This document shows, in pieces, positions 1-7,881 of a DNA stretch of 22,819 nt. Made by a program: the position numbers and the translations under genes. The DNA lies in NCBI GenBank assembly GCA_964522665.1, contig CAZFVY010000112.1, positions 1 through 22,819 on the forward strand, given 5' to 3'. Positions within the stretch are counted from its first letter, which is position 1. Each line of letters opens with the position of its first letter. The stretch comes from CAZFVY01 sp964522665. Lineage in GTDB: Bacteria; Verrucomicrobiota; Verrucomicrobiia; Limisphaerales; CAZFVY01. Under the pieces are notes generated by a model. It had not been told where the DNA came from and searched no databases. It worked only from the letters and a program-made list of their open reading frames with translations.

Positions 1-55
1 CGAACCCTCGTCTCAGCCTTGGGAAGGCCACATTCTACCATTGAACCACACCCGC
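1..55 (-). tRNA. tRNA-Gly (anticodon CCC), 3' end cut by window edge
   Basis: Read on the minus strand from position 55, this folds as a tRNA. It has an acceptor strand GCGGGTG, a D-arm with the AATGGTA loop, and an anticodon arm TGGCC-TTCCCAA-GGCTG with two G-T wobbles. The T-arm start GAGGGTTCG follows, where the window ends. The anticodon CCC lies at plus positions 21-23 and decodes GGG. Only about 55 of the expected roughly 74 nt are present, so the 3' T-arm and acceptor strand lie outside the window. The truncation is a window artefact, not evidence of a pseudogene. Identity is secure from the D-loop, the TTCCCAA anticodon loop and the GGGTTCG block, which match bacterial tRNA-Gly(CCC). 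Confidence 0.9.
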
Positions 56-71
56 GTGGATCGCCGCTATT

Positions 72-100
72 CTTGTACCAAAATCACCCGATCCGTGCAA
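72..100 (-). promoter_or_regulatory. candidate sigma-70-type promoter of the tRNA-Gly gene
   Basis: On the minus strand a TTGCAC hexamer (plus 95-100) is separated by 17 nt from TACAAG (plus 72-77). They match the -35 and -10 consensus at 3/6 and 4/6 positions. The placement would start transcription about 10 nt before the tRNA 5' end at 55. The spacing and position are good but the hexamers are weak, and promoter consensus in this lineage is not known from the sequence alone. Confidence 0.35.
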
Positions 101-175
101 CTGTTCAATTTCTCCGCGCGCCAGTTTTTCCGTGTCGTTTTTGCCGGACTTGTGGCGGCGGGGAAGCGGCCGCGT

Positions 176-622
176 TTAGGTCGCGGCGGCCGGGCGCACG
201 AGGACCATCCAGGTGACGCCGAAGCGGTCGGCGGCCATGCCGAAACGCTCGGAGAAGAAGGTCTTGGTCAGCGGCATCTGGACCTGTCCGCCGTCGGAAA
301 TCGCGGCAAAGAGACTCTCCGCCTCCGCCGCCGTCGCCGCGGTGAGCGAGAGGGCAAAGCCCTGGAAGTTTGGCTTGCCTCCACAGCGTCCGTCGGACGC
401 CATCATGGTCGTTTCGCCGATGCGAAAGCTCGCGTGCATCACTTTATTCTCCGACCCGGGGGCGCACATGTCGGGTTGGGGCGGTTCCGGGCTGTCCTTG
501 AAGCGCATAAACATTATCAATTCGGCGCCGAGGGCACGGCGGTAAAATTCGAGGGCCTCTTCACAGCGACCGTCGAAGAAGAGGTAAGGTTGGACGAGGC
601 GGGGCGAGGTGGTCGGGTTCAT
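176..622 (-). CDS. VOC-family (PhnB/glyoxalase-like) protein
   Basis: This 148-residue protein is a single vicinal-oxygen-chelate fold of the PhnB/YjdN type. Near the N terminus it has VQPYLFFDGRCEEALEFYRR, the usual opening beta strand and helix of this family. It then has a MHASFRIGETTMMASDG strand and ends with SERFGMAADRFGVTWMVL, the conserved closing motif in which the Asp-Arg-Phe-Gly-Trp-like segment forms the last strands. The length is normal for the family. Members lie near metalloenzymes such as glyoxalase and dioxygenases, but the substrate of PhnB-like proteins is generally unknown and cannot be read here. The start is the ATG at 622. It is transcribed away from lspA across a 167-bp divergent gap. 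No partner gene suggests a pathway. The family assignment is firm; the function is not. Confidence 0.9.
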   Translation of the reverse strand: MNPTTSPRLVQPYLFFDGRCEEALEFYRRALGAELIMFMRFKDSPEPPQPDMCAPGSENKVMHASFRIGETTMMASDGRCGGKPNFQGFALSLTAATAAEAESLFAAISDGGQVQMPLTKTFFSERFGMAADRFGVTWMVLVRPAAAT

Positions 623-789
623 GGTTTGGGGTTCAATGATTTGTTTTGTTCGTAACCTTATGACGAACCGGGTGATGCGTTAAGGACAAAATTCGGACGA
701 AAAAGGACGGACCGCGCGGCCCGGCGTTCTTTTCTTGGTTCTGGCGGGAGTTCGAGGTTATGTTGTGGGAAGCGCAGACGACCACTTGA

Positions 790-1329
790 ATGATTACGCG
801 GGAAAATAAACGGATGGCGGCGACGGCGTTGACCGTCGTGACGCTGGACCAGTGCACGAAGGCGCTGGTGCTCAAGTACCTCGGTTACGCCCAGGAGCGG
901 GTGGTGATTCCCGGGTTTTTCAAATTCGTCCATTGGGGGAACACGGGCGCGGCGTGGAGTTTGTTCACCGATCGCAATGATTTGCTGGCCATCGTGTCGT
1001 TGTTCGCCTTAATCATCCTGTTTTTGAGCCGGCGGCATTTCGATTCGCATACGGCGGTGGGACAGCTCGCGCTGGGGCTTATGTTCGGCGGGATTTCGGG
1101 AAATTTGATCGATCGGGTCGTGACGGGGCGCCGGCACGTGATCGATTTTATTTATTTTTACATGGACCGGCGCGGGGGCGGGCAGCTTTGGTTTCCGGCG
1201 TTCAATTTAGCCGATACCGCCATTTGCACCGGGGTTGGATTGTTGTTTTTGATTTCGTGGAAGGGTGAGGCGAAACGCGCCGGACCGGCGCCGGTCACCG
1301 CGCCAATCAAGGTCAAACCGGAGATGTGA
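790..1329 (+). CDS. lspA: lipoprotein signal peptidase (signal peptidase II)
   Basis: This aspartic protease of the inner membrane removes the signal peptide from lipid-modified prolipoproteins. It acts after Lgt in lipoprotein maturation. The 179 residues show the LspA hallmarks in order: LDQCTKALV near residue 19, WGNTGAAWS around 53, GGISGNLIDR with catalytic Asp about residue 108, and FNLADTAI with catalytic Asp about residue 142. Four hydrophobic segments fit the four-helix topology. The C-terminal tail after residue 160 is basic and alanine/proline rich. The ATG at 790 gives a nine-residue N-terminal extension. An alternative ATG at 814, preceded by GGGAAAATAAACGG, would place the first helix closer to the start as in most homologues. 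It precedes miaA and uvrA on the same strand, but the gap to miaA (about 195 bp) leaves co-transcription uncertain. Confidence 0.95.
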   Translation: MITRENKRMAATALTVVTLDQCTKALVLKYLGYAQERVVIPGFFKFVHWGNTGAAWSLFTDRNDLLAIVSLFALIILFLSRRHFDSHTAVGQLALGLMFGGISGNLIDRVVTGRRHVIDFIYFYMDRRGGGQLWFPAFNLADTAICTGVGLLFLISWKGEAKRAGPAPVTAPIKVKPEM

Positions 1330-1524
1330 GCGCCGCCGCGGGGCGAAACCACAACTCACGCGGTTTGGAGACGCACGCGGCGCGCGACTCAGGGCGCCGC
1401 CACTTCCGAACTCGGCGGTGGTTACCGTTGCGTGGCTGCGTCCGACGGGGCGACGCGTCGCCACCCGCCGACGATCAGGCGAGGATTAATCCCGCCGCTC
1501 GAGGGCTTCACAATTAATTCAACA

Positions 1525-2604
1525 TTGAACCGTCCGACTTCAACCGCGCCGGCTCCGTGGTTTATCGCGGGGCCGACCGCCGTGGGCAAATCCGCCGTCG
1601 CTCTGGAGCTTGCGGAGCGGATTGGCGGGGAGGTGATCTCGGTCGATTCGATGCAGGTTTATCGCGGCCTGGACATCGGGACCGCCAAGCCAACCCCCGA
1701 CGAACGGCGGCGGGCGCCGCACCATTTGATCGATGTCGCGGAGGTGACGTCGGGTTTCGACGCCGCGCAATTTGTGCGTTTGGCGGCGGCGGCCGTCGCC
1801 GAGATTCGCGGGCGCGGGAGGACGCCGATTTTCTGCGGTGGCACGGGGCTTTATTTTCAGGCGTATTTCGAAGGTCTGGGCGCGGCGCCGCCGATGGACG
1901 CGGCGTTGCGGGCGGAACTGGAGGCAGCGCCGGCGCCGCAACTGTGGGCGGAGTTGGAGGCGGCGGACCCGGACTGTTTCAAGCAGATTGATCTGCATAA
2001 TCGCCGGCGCGTCGTTCGGGCGCTGGAAGTGATTCGGCTGACGGGACGGCCATTCTCGGCCCAAAGGGCGTCGTGGTCGCCAGGTTCACCGCCTGCGCCC
2101 GCCGCCGGGACGGGCGAGCCGGGTGAACGTTGTGATCCCGGCGAACCCGGCTCCGCGCCCATGCTCGAAGCGGAAGCGGCGCACGGCGCGCCGGTCGCGC
2201 GAGAGGTTGAAACGGCCGGGTTGGCCGCCGACGAGACACGCCTGGCGTTCTGCCTGACGCGGGCGCGGGATGATCTGCACGCGCGGATCGCGCGCCGGGT
2301 GGAGGAGATGTTCGCGCGCGGCTTGACGGACGAGACGGCGCGGCTGCTGGCGGCGGGCCTGGCGGGGAATCGGACGGCGTTGCAAGCGATCGGCTATCGT
2401 CAGGTGGCGGAACATTTGCGGGGGGAACATTCGCTGGCCGAGACGATCGAGCTGGTGAAATCGCGGACGCGGCAATTCGCCAAACGGCAATTGACCTGGT
2501 TTCGCCGCCGGGGCGACTGGACCTGGTTGGAACTGGGCGCGCACGAGCCGGCCGGGGCCACGGTGGATCGCTTGCTCACGGGTCGCGCGCGCGCCGAACG
2601 TTGA
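1525..2604 (+). CDS. miaA: tRNA dimethylallyltransferase with a low-complexity insertion
   Basis: MiaA transfers a dimethylallyl group to N6 of A37 in tRNAs reading UNN codons. Visible motifs are the P-loop GPTAVGKS (residues 16-23), SVDSMQVYRGLDIGTAKP, the APHHLIDV block, GGTGLYFQAY, DLHNRRRVVRALEV and a C-terminal SRTRQFAKRQLTWFRR. The start is uncertain. The TTG at 1525 puts the P-loop at the usual distance from the N terminus, giving 359 residues. An in-frame GTG at 1432 would add 31 residues that do not resemble the family. Between W184 and R239 there are about 54 residues, rich in Gly/Pro/Ala/Glu, where bacterial MiaA normally has a short connector of roughly 10-20 residues. The DNA of this segment contains a 9-bp inverted repeat. 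The reading frame and all flanking motifs are intact, so the enzyme is probably functional. uvrA starts 32 bp downstream. Confidence 0.93.
   Translation: MNRPTSTAPAPWFIAGPTAVGKSAVALELAERIGGEVISVDSMQVYRGLDIGTAKPTPDERRRAPHHLIDVAEVTSGFDAAQFVRLAAAAVAEIRGRGRTPIFCGGTGLYFQAYFEGLGAAPPMDAALRAELEAAPAPQLWAELEAADPDCFKQIDLHNRRRVVRALEVIRLTGRPFSAQRASWSPGSPPAPAAGTGEPGERCDPGEPGSAPMLEAEAAHGAPVAREVETAGLAADETRLAFCLTRARDDLHARIARRVEEMFARGLTDETARLLAAGLAGNRTALQAIGYRQVAEHLRGEHSLAETIELVKSRTRQFAKRQLTWFRRRGDWTWLELGAHEPAGATVDRLLTGRARAER
2116..2153. repeat. inverted repeat inside the miaA insertion
   Basis: GAGCCGGGT (2116-2124) and its exact reverse complement ACCCGGCTC (2145-2153) flank a 20-nt centre. A second, competing pair is GTTCACC (2084-2090) with GGTGAAC (2122-2128). 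Both lie within the in-frame Gly/Pro-rich insertion of miaA. The arrangement is reminiscent of palindromic elements that insert into reading frames, as known from Rickettsia. That comparison is by architecture only. Confidence 0.6.
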
Positions 2605-2636
2605 CATTCCTCGGTTAGAAACTACTTTCCGCGTCG

Positions 2637-5600
2637 ATGTCGAAGTCGTCCGTCCATTCCGTGATTCGCCTGCGCGGCGTGCGCCAGAACAACCTGAAGA
2701 ATTTTGATCTGGACGTGCCGTGCCATCGTTTGGTGGTGGTCACTGGGTTGAGCGGGTCGGGCAAAAGTTCGCTGGCGTTTGACACGTTATTCGCCGAGGG
2801 CCAGCGACGATATATCGAGACGTTTTCACCGTACGCGAGGCAGTTCTTCGACCGGATGGACAAACCGCAAGTGGACACCATCGAGGGGATTCCTCCGGCC
2901 ATCGCCATCGAGCAACGGAACGCGGTCAAATCGACCCGTTCGACGGTCGGCACGATGACGGAGATTTGTGATTATCTGAAGCTGCTTTGGCCCGCGGTCG
3001 CGCAGCTTTACTGCCGCCAATGCGGGCGGCCGGTCCGCGAGGAAACGCCGAAACAAATTTGGGAAACGCTCACCCACGCCGGCGGCTCGCGGGAGGCGTC
3101 CGTTCCGCCGGAGGACGCTCGCGTGGGCATTGGCGAGGCGATGGTCACCTTCGATTTGCCGCTCTCGGAAAAGCTTTCGCTGGACGAATCGCTGGCGCTG
3201 GTGGCGAAGCAGGGCTACCAGCGGGCTCTGTGGGAGAACGAGGTGATCCGGCTGGAGGAGATTTCCGCGCGGGCGGGCGCCAAGGCTCCGGCGTCGCTGA
3301 CGATCATTCAGGACCGCGTCAAGCTCGCGCCGGAACAGCGGCCCCGGTTCGTCGAGGCGTGCGAGCAGGCGTTTCATTTCGGCAAGGGCAAGCTGGCCAT
3401 CCGTGAAGTGGACGGGAGTTCGCCCCGCCGGTTTTCGAACCGCCGTCACTGCGCGACGTGCGATTTGGACTATCGCGAACCGTCCGCCGCGCTTTTCAGC
3501 TTCAACAATCCGGTCGGCGCGTGCCCGAGCTGCCGGGGATTTGGCCGGGTGATCACCATCGATTACCGGCGGGCGATCCCGGACCGCGCAAAATCGTTGG
3601 CGGATGGCGCGATCAAGCCGTGGCAGGTCGGGCACGGCCTCGAATCGCAGAAAGACCTGCTTAAGTTCTGCAAACCACGCAAGATTCCAATCCACGTGCC
3701 GTTTCAGGATTTGCCGGCGTCAGCGCAGGAGTGGGTGATTCAGGGCGATCCCGGCTACGGCAAGGACGCGGAGCATCAATGGCCCCGCGCGTGGTATGGC
3801 CTCAAAGGTTATTTCCGCTGGCTGGAATCCAAGGCGTACAAGATGCACGTGCGCGTCCTGCTTTCGCGCTACCGCGCCTACGCGAGTTGTCCGGCGTGCC
3901 GAGGCCAGCGCCTGCAGCCGGACGCGTTGCTTTACCGCGCCGAGTTGCCGGCCGATTTGCGGCGTGGCGGCGCCGAGCGTGACCTACGCGTCACCCTTTC
4001 GGACTTCTACCAACTCCCGATTCGTGACGCCCTGCGGTTCATCGATCAACTCGCGTCGGCGCGGGGCGACAAACGGGCCGATCCGCTGGCGTTGATCTTT
4101 GATGAAGCGCTCGCTCGTCTGCGCTATTTGTCGGAGGTGGGTCTGGGCTACTTGACGTTGGATCGGCCCACGCGTTCGCTTTCGGGCGGCGAGACCGAGC
4201 GCGTGAACCTTACGACGTGCCTCGGCACCCGCCTCGTGAACAGCCTTTTTGTCCTGGACGAACCGAGCGTTGGCTTGCATCCGCGCGACACCGAGCGACT
4301 GATCGGGATCCTTGAGCGCCTCCGGGACGCGGGGAACACCGTGGTCGTGGTCGAACACGAGGCAAGCGTGATGCGCGCCGCCGACCAGATCATCGACCTC
4401 GGGCCGGGTCACGGGGAGGCCGGCGGCCAAATCGTGGCGCAGGGAAACTTCGCTGAAATCGCGCGCTCGCCCGCTTCGCTCACCGGGCAATACTTGAGCG
4501 GGCAACGGGAGATTGCCATCCCGACGCGACGCCCGGTCAATCCCGCCACGAGCGGCCCGTGGCCCGCGAGCGCGCGCGAACCATTGACGTTGAACGAAAG
4601 CATGGCCACCGCGCCGCCGCGGCCGTCGGCTCGGACTTCGGAGCGCGCCTCGCTCGGCGCGGCGGTTTCCTCAAAGGCTCCGCGACCCGAAGCGCCGCCG
4701 GGCTTTCTCCGTCTCATCAACGCCTCGCGCAACAATTTGCGCGGCCTCACGCTCGACATACCATTAGGCAGGTTAGTCTGCATTACCGGCGTCAGCGGTT
4801 CGGGCAAATCGACGCTCGTGCGGGAGGTTCTGCTCCCGGCGCTCGAGGAGAAACTTGGCCTGCCTGGTTCGGGGACTGGCGCGTTGGATGACGAGGACGC
4901 CGAGGACGAGAGCGAGGCGCCGGACGCCGACACGGGCGGGCCGACCAGCGTGATCGGCGCGGAATCCTTGAAGCGCGTCGTGCTGGTCGATCAATCGCCG
5001 CTCGGCAAGACCCCGCGCTCGAATCCGGTGGTGTACACCGGCGCGTTCGATGATTTGCGCGAGTTGTTCGCCCAGACCGAAGCCGCCCGCCGACGGGGTT
5101 TGAACGCGAGCGCGTTCAGCTTCAATTCGCCGCAAGGCCAGTGCGAGCGATGCCGCGGCGCCGGATTTGAAAAGATCGAGATGCAGTTTCTCAGCGATAT
5201 CTTTATCCGCTGTTCGGAATGCGAGGGGCGGCGTTACCGGCCGCATATTCTCGAGGTGAAGGTCTCGCCGCCGGGCGCCGGCGGACCAGCGACGCCATCG
5301 TGGAGCATTGCCGATCTGCTCGCGGCGACCGTGGACGAGGTGGCGGCCTTCGTCGCCGGTTTTCCCGAGAGCCGCGCGGCGGGCCGCGCGGCCAAAGCGC
5401 TGCGATTGCTGCAGGAGGTCGGGTTGGGTTATCTGCGCGCGGGGCAGGCGATCAACACGCTTTCGGGCGGTGAATGTCAGCGGCTGAAGCTGGCCCGCCA
5501 TCTGACGGAATGGGCGGCGGATGGTTTGAGCGGACGAGCTTCCGCGGCGGACGCCGAAATTGAGCCGGCGCTGTTTCTTTTCGACGAGCCAACGACCGGC

Positions 5601-5840
5601 CTTCATTTCGAGGATGTGCGGGTTTTACTGCTCGTGTTCCAGCGATTGGTCGCTGCCGGCCACTCGGCGCTGGTGGTCGAGCATAATCTGGACGTGATTA
5701 AATCGGCCGATTGGGTCATCGACCTCGGTCCAGACGCCGGCGACGAAGGCGGCCAACTCGTTGCCCAAGGCACGCCCGAGACGATCGCCGCGTGTCGCGA
5801 GAGCCACACCGGGCGCGCGTTGCGCGCCTTGGGGCTTTGA
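2637..5840 (+). CDS. uvrA: excinuclease ABC subunit A
   Basis: UvrA is the damage-sensing ATPase of nucleotide excision repair; it loads UvrB onto lesions. The 1067 residues contain two ABC ATPase halves. Half one has Walker A GLSGSGKS (about 37-44), the YARQFFDRMDKPQVDTIEG block, a UvrB-binding region and the Zn module CATC...CPSCRGFG (about 275-303). It continues with signature LSGGETERVNL (about 514) and Walker B VLDEPSVGLH. Half two has GVSGSGKST (about 718), the Zn module CERC...CSEC (about 836-862), LSGGECQRLKLA (about 942) and LFDEPTTGLH (about 983). It is about 120 residues longer than the E. coli protein (940). Visible extra sequence includes a Pro/Ala/Ser/Arg-rich linker between the halves (about 627-690) and an acidic DDEDAEDESEAPDAD insert after the second Walker A. 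The ATG at 2637 is the only well-placed start. It follows miaA by 32 bp and is probably co-transcribed. Confidence 0.96.
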   Translation: MSKSSVHSVIRLRGVRQNNLKNFDLDVPCHRLVVVTGLSGSGKSSLAFDTLFAEGQRRYIETFSPYARQFFDRMDKPQVDTIEGIPPAIAIEQRNAVKSTRSTVGTMTEICDYLKLLWPAVAQLYCRQCGRPVREETPKQIWETLTHAGGSREASVPPEDARVGIGEAMVTFDLPLSEKLSLDESLALVAKQGYQRALWENEVIRLEEISARAGAKAPASLTIIQDRVKLAPEQRPRFVEACEQAFHFGKGKLAIREVDGSSPRRFSNRRHCATCDLDYREPSAALFSFNNPVGACPSCRGFGRVITIDYRRAIPDRAKSLADGAIKPWQVGHGLESQKDLLKFCKPRKIPIHVPFQDLPASAQEWVIQGDPGYGKDAEHQWPRAWYGLKGYFRWLESKAYKMHVRVLLSRYRAYASCPACRGQRLQPDALLYRAELPADLRRGGAERDLRVTLSDFYQLPIRDALRFIDQLASARGDKRADPLALIFDEALARLRYLSEVGLGYLTLDRPTRSLSGGETERVNLTTCLGTRLVNSLFVLDEPSVGLHPRDTERLIGILERLRDAGNTVVVVEHEASVMRAADQIIDLGPGHGEAGGQIVAQGNFAEIARSPASLTGQYLSGQREIAIPTRRPVNPATSGPWPASAREPLTLNESMATAPPRPSARTSERASLGAAVSSKAPRPEAPPGFLRLINASRNNLRGLTLDIPLGRLVCITGVSGSGKSTLVREVLLPALEEKLGLPGSGTGALDDEDAEDESEAPDADTGGPTSVIGAESLKRVVLVDQSPLGKTPRSNPVVYTGAFDDLRELFAQTEAARRRGLNASAFSFNSPQGQCERCRGAGFEKIEMQFLSDIFIRCSECEGRRYRPHILEVKVSPPGAGGPATPSWSIADLLAATVDEVAAFVAGFPESRAAGRAAKALRLLQEVGLGYLRAGQAINTLSGGECQRLKLARHLTEWAADGLSGRASAADAEIEPALFLFDEPTTGLHFEDVRVLLLVFQRLVAAGHSALVVEHNLDVIKSADWVIDLGPDAGDEGGQLVAQGTPETIAACRESHTGRALRALGL

Positions 5841-5890
5841 GGTGCGGTGCGGTGGGATTGGCGGCGGGTGACGTCGGTATCAGTCGGACA

Positions 5891-5907
5891 GCGGGTCTGC
5901 GACCCGC
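5891..5907. repeat. 17-nt hairpin repeat, copy 1 (GCGGGTC-TGC-GACCCGC)
   Basis: This is a perfect 7-bp stem with a TGC loop. The 23 nt from 5891 to 5913 are identical to 22506-22528, and 21 of those bases recur inverted at 22579-22599. A repeated intergenic palindrome of this size resembles a REP-type element. Confidence 0.75.
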
Positions 5908-5970
5908 AGCGGCGGCGAGCCGTAGGACGCTTTCAAAATCGGCGGGAACGCCTCACAGTTTGAACACGCT

Positions 5971-5987
5971 GCGGCTCACAGAGCCGC
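5971..5987. repeat. 17-nt hairpin repeat variant (GCGGCTC-ACA-GAGCCGC)
   Basis: This is a perfect 7-bp stem with an ACA loop, 63 bp after the copy at 5891. Relative to that copy the fifth stem position is C instead of G, and the opposite strand carries the compensating G instead of C, so pairing is preserved. Confidence 0.65.
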
Positions 5988-6127
5988 GCTCCGCAAGACG
6001 CACCTATTTGGGCCGTTCTTTCCCATGATTTCTCGCCAATCAAGGTGCGCCTCTACGCGAATCAGGGACGGGAATACGTTCGCGCAACCACGGCGCGCCA
6101 AAATGAACGGTTACCTGAGCCGTTAAA

Positions 6128-6147
6128 AAGTGAGGCCGATCTCACTT
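6128..6147. repeat. inverted repeat AAGTGAG-GCCGAT-CTCACTT
   Basis: Perfect 7-bp arms flank a 6-nt loop, 46 bp before the CE15 start. On the minus strand the stem is followed by TTT, so it could act as a weak minus-strand terminator. No minus-strand gene lies upstream to need one. It may instead be an operator or a leader hairpin of the esterase transcript. Confidence 0.4.
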
Positions 6148-6192
6148 CACCTCGGTCTTGATTCGCAAGCGCGCAAGGGGTAGAAGCGAATT

Positions 6193-7803
6193 ATGCAAGC
6201 CACCGCCGCTGGACTCGTTCGCCAATCGATTCGTTTGATCACGCTCGTGTTTTTGCTGACCGGACCCCGGACGCCCGCGGCGGACCTAGTTTCGCCCCCG
6301 GCGGCCGCGACGCCAGGCGCCGCGGCGCCAGCCGCGTTTGACGACCATCAAAACATGATGGACCAACTCGGAGTCAAGGCCCTCCGGCATGGCCCCAATC
6401 CGAACAATCAATCGACGTTTGACGAGGCGGTGTCCAATCCCTACGCGGCGACCATGCCGGATGTGCTCACCCTGAAAGACGGCACGAAAGTCACGCGCGC
6501 CGACCAATGGCCCAAGCGCCGGGCGGAAATCGCGGAGGATTTCGAGCGGGAGGTCTATGGCCGGATACCGAAAAACGTCCCGCAAGTGACGTGGGAAGTG
6601 ACCGCCACGACGAATGGAATGAGCGGCGGCATTCCCACGGTGACCAAAACCTTGGTGGGGCACGTGGACAACTCCACGTATCCCGAGATCACGGTCAACA
6701 TCCAGGCCAATTTTACGGTGCCCGCGCACGCGACGGCGCCGGTCCCGCTGATGCTCGAGTTCGGCTTCGGTTTCGGCCCCGGCTTCGGCGGCTTCGGCCG
6801 CGGTCGTGGGGGTCCGGCTGCCTTGGGCGGGACCAATGCGCCCGGAGCGCCGGCCGGTGTCGCGAGAGTGACGAACGCAGCCCCGGGGGCGACCGTGGCG
6901 GCGGCGCCGGGCGGACCCGCCGGGACGAACGGCGCTGGAGGACCCCCGGCGTTTGGCGGCCGCGGCGGATTTGGGCCGGGCAGTCGCGGGCCGCGCTGGA
7001 CTGACCAGGCGATCGCAAAGGGCTGGGGTTACGGGACGATCGTTCCCGGCAGCATTCAAGCGGACAATAACAAATTGACGTCGGGGATCATCGGTTTGAC
7101 CAATCGAGGACAACCGCGGAAGCCGGACGATTGGGGCGCGTTGCGGGCGTGGCAATGGGGCGTCAGCCGGATGATCGATTATTTCGAGGCCAATCCTGAT
7201 TCGAAAGTGGACGCAAAGAGGATTGGCATTGAAGGCCTCTCCCGTTACGGCAAGGCCGCGATTGTGACCGAGGCGTTTGAGCCGCGCATTGCCGTCGGCT
7301 TGATCGGCTCGTCGGGCGAGGGCGGCGTGAAGCTGCATCGCCACGTTTTCGGGGAAGCGGTGGAGAATCTGGCGGGCGGCGAGTACTATTGGATGGCGGG
7401 TAATTTCATCAAGTATGGCGCGTCCGAGCCGCCACTGACGGCCGCGGACCTGCCGGTGGATTCGCACGAATTGATCGCCCTATGCGCGCCGCGTCCCTGC
7501 TTCATTAGTTACGGGTTGGTAGAACACGGCGATGCCAAATGGGTGGACGCGCACGGCAGCTTTATGGCGGGCGTGCTCGCGGGGCCGGTTTACCGGCTGC
7601 TCGGGAAGAAGGATTTCGGCACACCGGGTGATTACCTGACCGACGCCATGCCGCCGGTCAAGGAATTGATCGGCGGCGAGTTGGCTTGGCGCCAACACGA
7701 AGGCGGGCACGACGTGACGCCCAATTGGCCGGCGTTTTTCGAGTGGGTCGGCGCTTACATCAAGGCGCCGCCATTGCCACCGGGGGAGACGCCGTCGAAC
7801 TGA
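6193..7803 (+). CDS. secreted CE15-type glucuronoyl esterase
   Basis: This is probably an exported alpha/beta-hydrolase of carbohydrate esterase family 15. Such enzymes cleave ester bonds between glucuronic acid of xylan and lignin alcohols. The N terminus has a signal peptide (basic start, hydrophobic segment near residues 14-24, AXA-like sites after TPAAD). Family motifs are the nucleophile elbow GLSRYGKAA with Ser about 350, then GSSGEGGVKLHRHVFGEAVEN, DSHELIALCAPRPCF and the catalytic His in EGGHDVTPNWPAFFEW (about 506). The 536 residues exceed typical bacterial CE15 proteins because of a Gly/Ala/Pro/Arg-rich tract at about 193-267, between the early beta strands and GWGYGTIVPGSIQ. The start is the ATG at 6193. 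The SGNH hydrolase begins 78 bp downstream, and the pair probably forms a small polysaccharide de-esterification locus. Substrate is inferred from family, not shown. Confidence 0.88.
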   Translation: MQATAAGLVRQSIRLITLVFLLTGPRTPAADLVSPPAAATPGAAAPAAFDDHQNMMDQLGVKALRHGPNPNNQSTFDEAVSNPYAATMPDVLTLKDGTKVTRADQWPKRRAEIAEDFEREVYGRIPKNVPQVTWEVTATTNGMSGGIPTVTKTLVGHVDNSTYPEITVNIQANFTVPAHATAPVPLMLEFGFGFGPGFGGFGRGRGGPAALGGTNAPGAPAGVARVTNAAPGATVAAAPGGPAGTNGAGGPPAFGGRGGFGPGSRGPRWTDQAIAKGWGYGTIVPGSIQADNNKLTSGIIGLTNRGQPRKPDDWGALRAWQWGVSRMIDYFEANPDSKVDAKRIGIEGLSRYGKAAIVTEAFEPRIAVGLIGSSGEGGVKLHRHVFGEAVENLAGGEYYWMAGNFIKYGASEPPLTAADLPVDSHELIALCAPRPCFISYGLVEHGDAKWVDAHGSFMAGVLAGPVYRLLGKKDFGTPGDYLTDAMPPVKELIGGELAWRQHEGGHDVTPNWPAFFEWVGAYIKAPPLPPGETPSN

Positions 7804-7881
7804 CTTGAGTTTCACCTCGAAGTTTCGGGCAGCGCCCGGCGTGACGCCAGATAGATTCACACTGACTTTCGCCTTTTCGTG

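Larger units (their letters stand above)
5841..6192. other. 352-bp intergenic spacer with hairpin repeats, no gene
   Basis: No convincing reading frame is present between uvrA and the CE15 gene. The spacer holds two related 17-nt hairpins (5891-5907 and 5971-5987) and an inverted repeat at 6128-6147. The promoter of the esterase gene must lie in the right half, but no clear -35/-10 pair stands out. Confidence 0.7.

Noticed and set aside
41..655. Plus-strand open frame of 204 residues overlapping the VOC gene
   Set aside because: It runs antisense to a clear PhnB-like protein and starts inside the tRNA-Gly. No recognisable motif.
6286..7467. Minus-strand open frame of 393 residues opposite the CE15 gene
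   Set aside because: Its composition is Arg/Gly-rich without motifs. The plus strand encodes a signal peptide and CE15 catalytic residues.
7826..7838. CGGGC-AGC-GCCCG hairpin between the two esterase genes
   Set aside because: A 5-bp stem in GC-rich DNA is expected by chance, and no T-tract follows.
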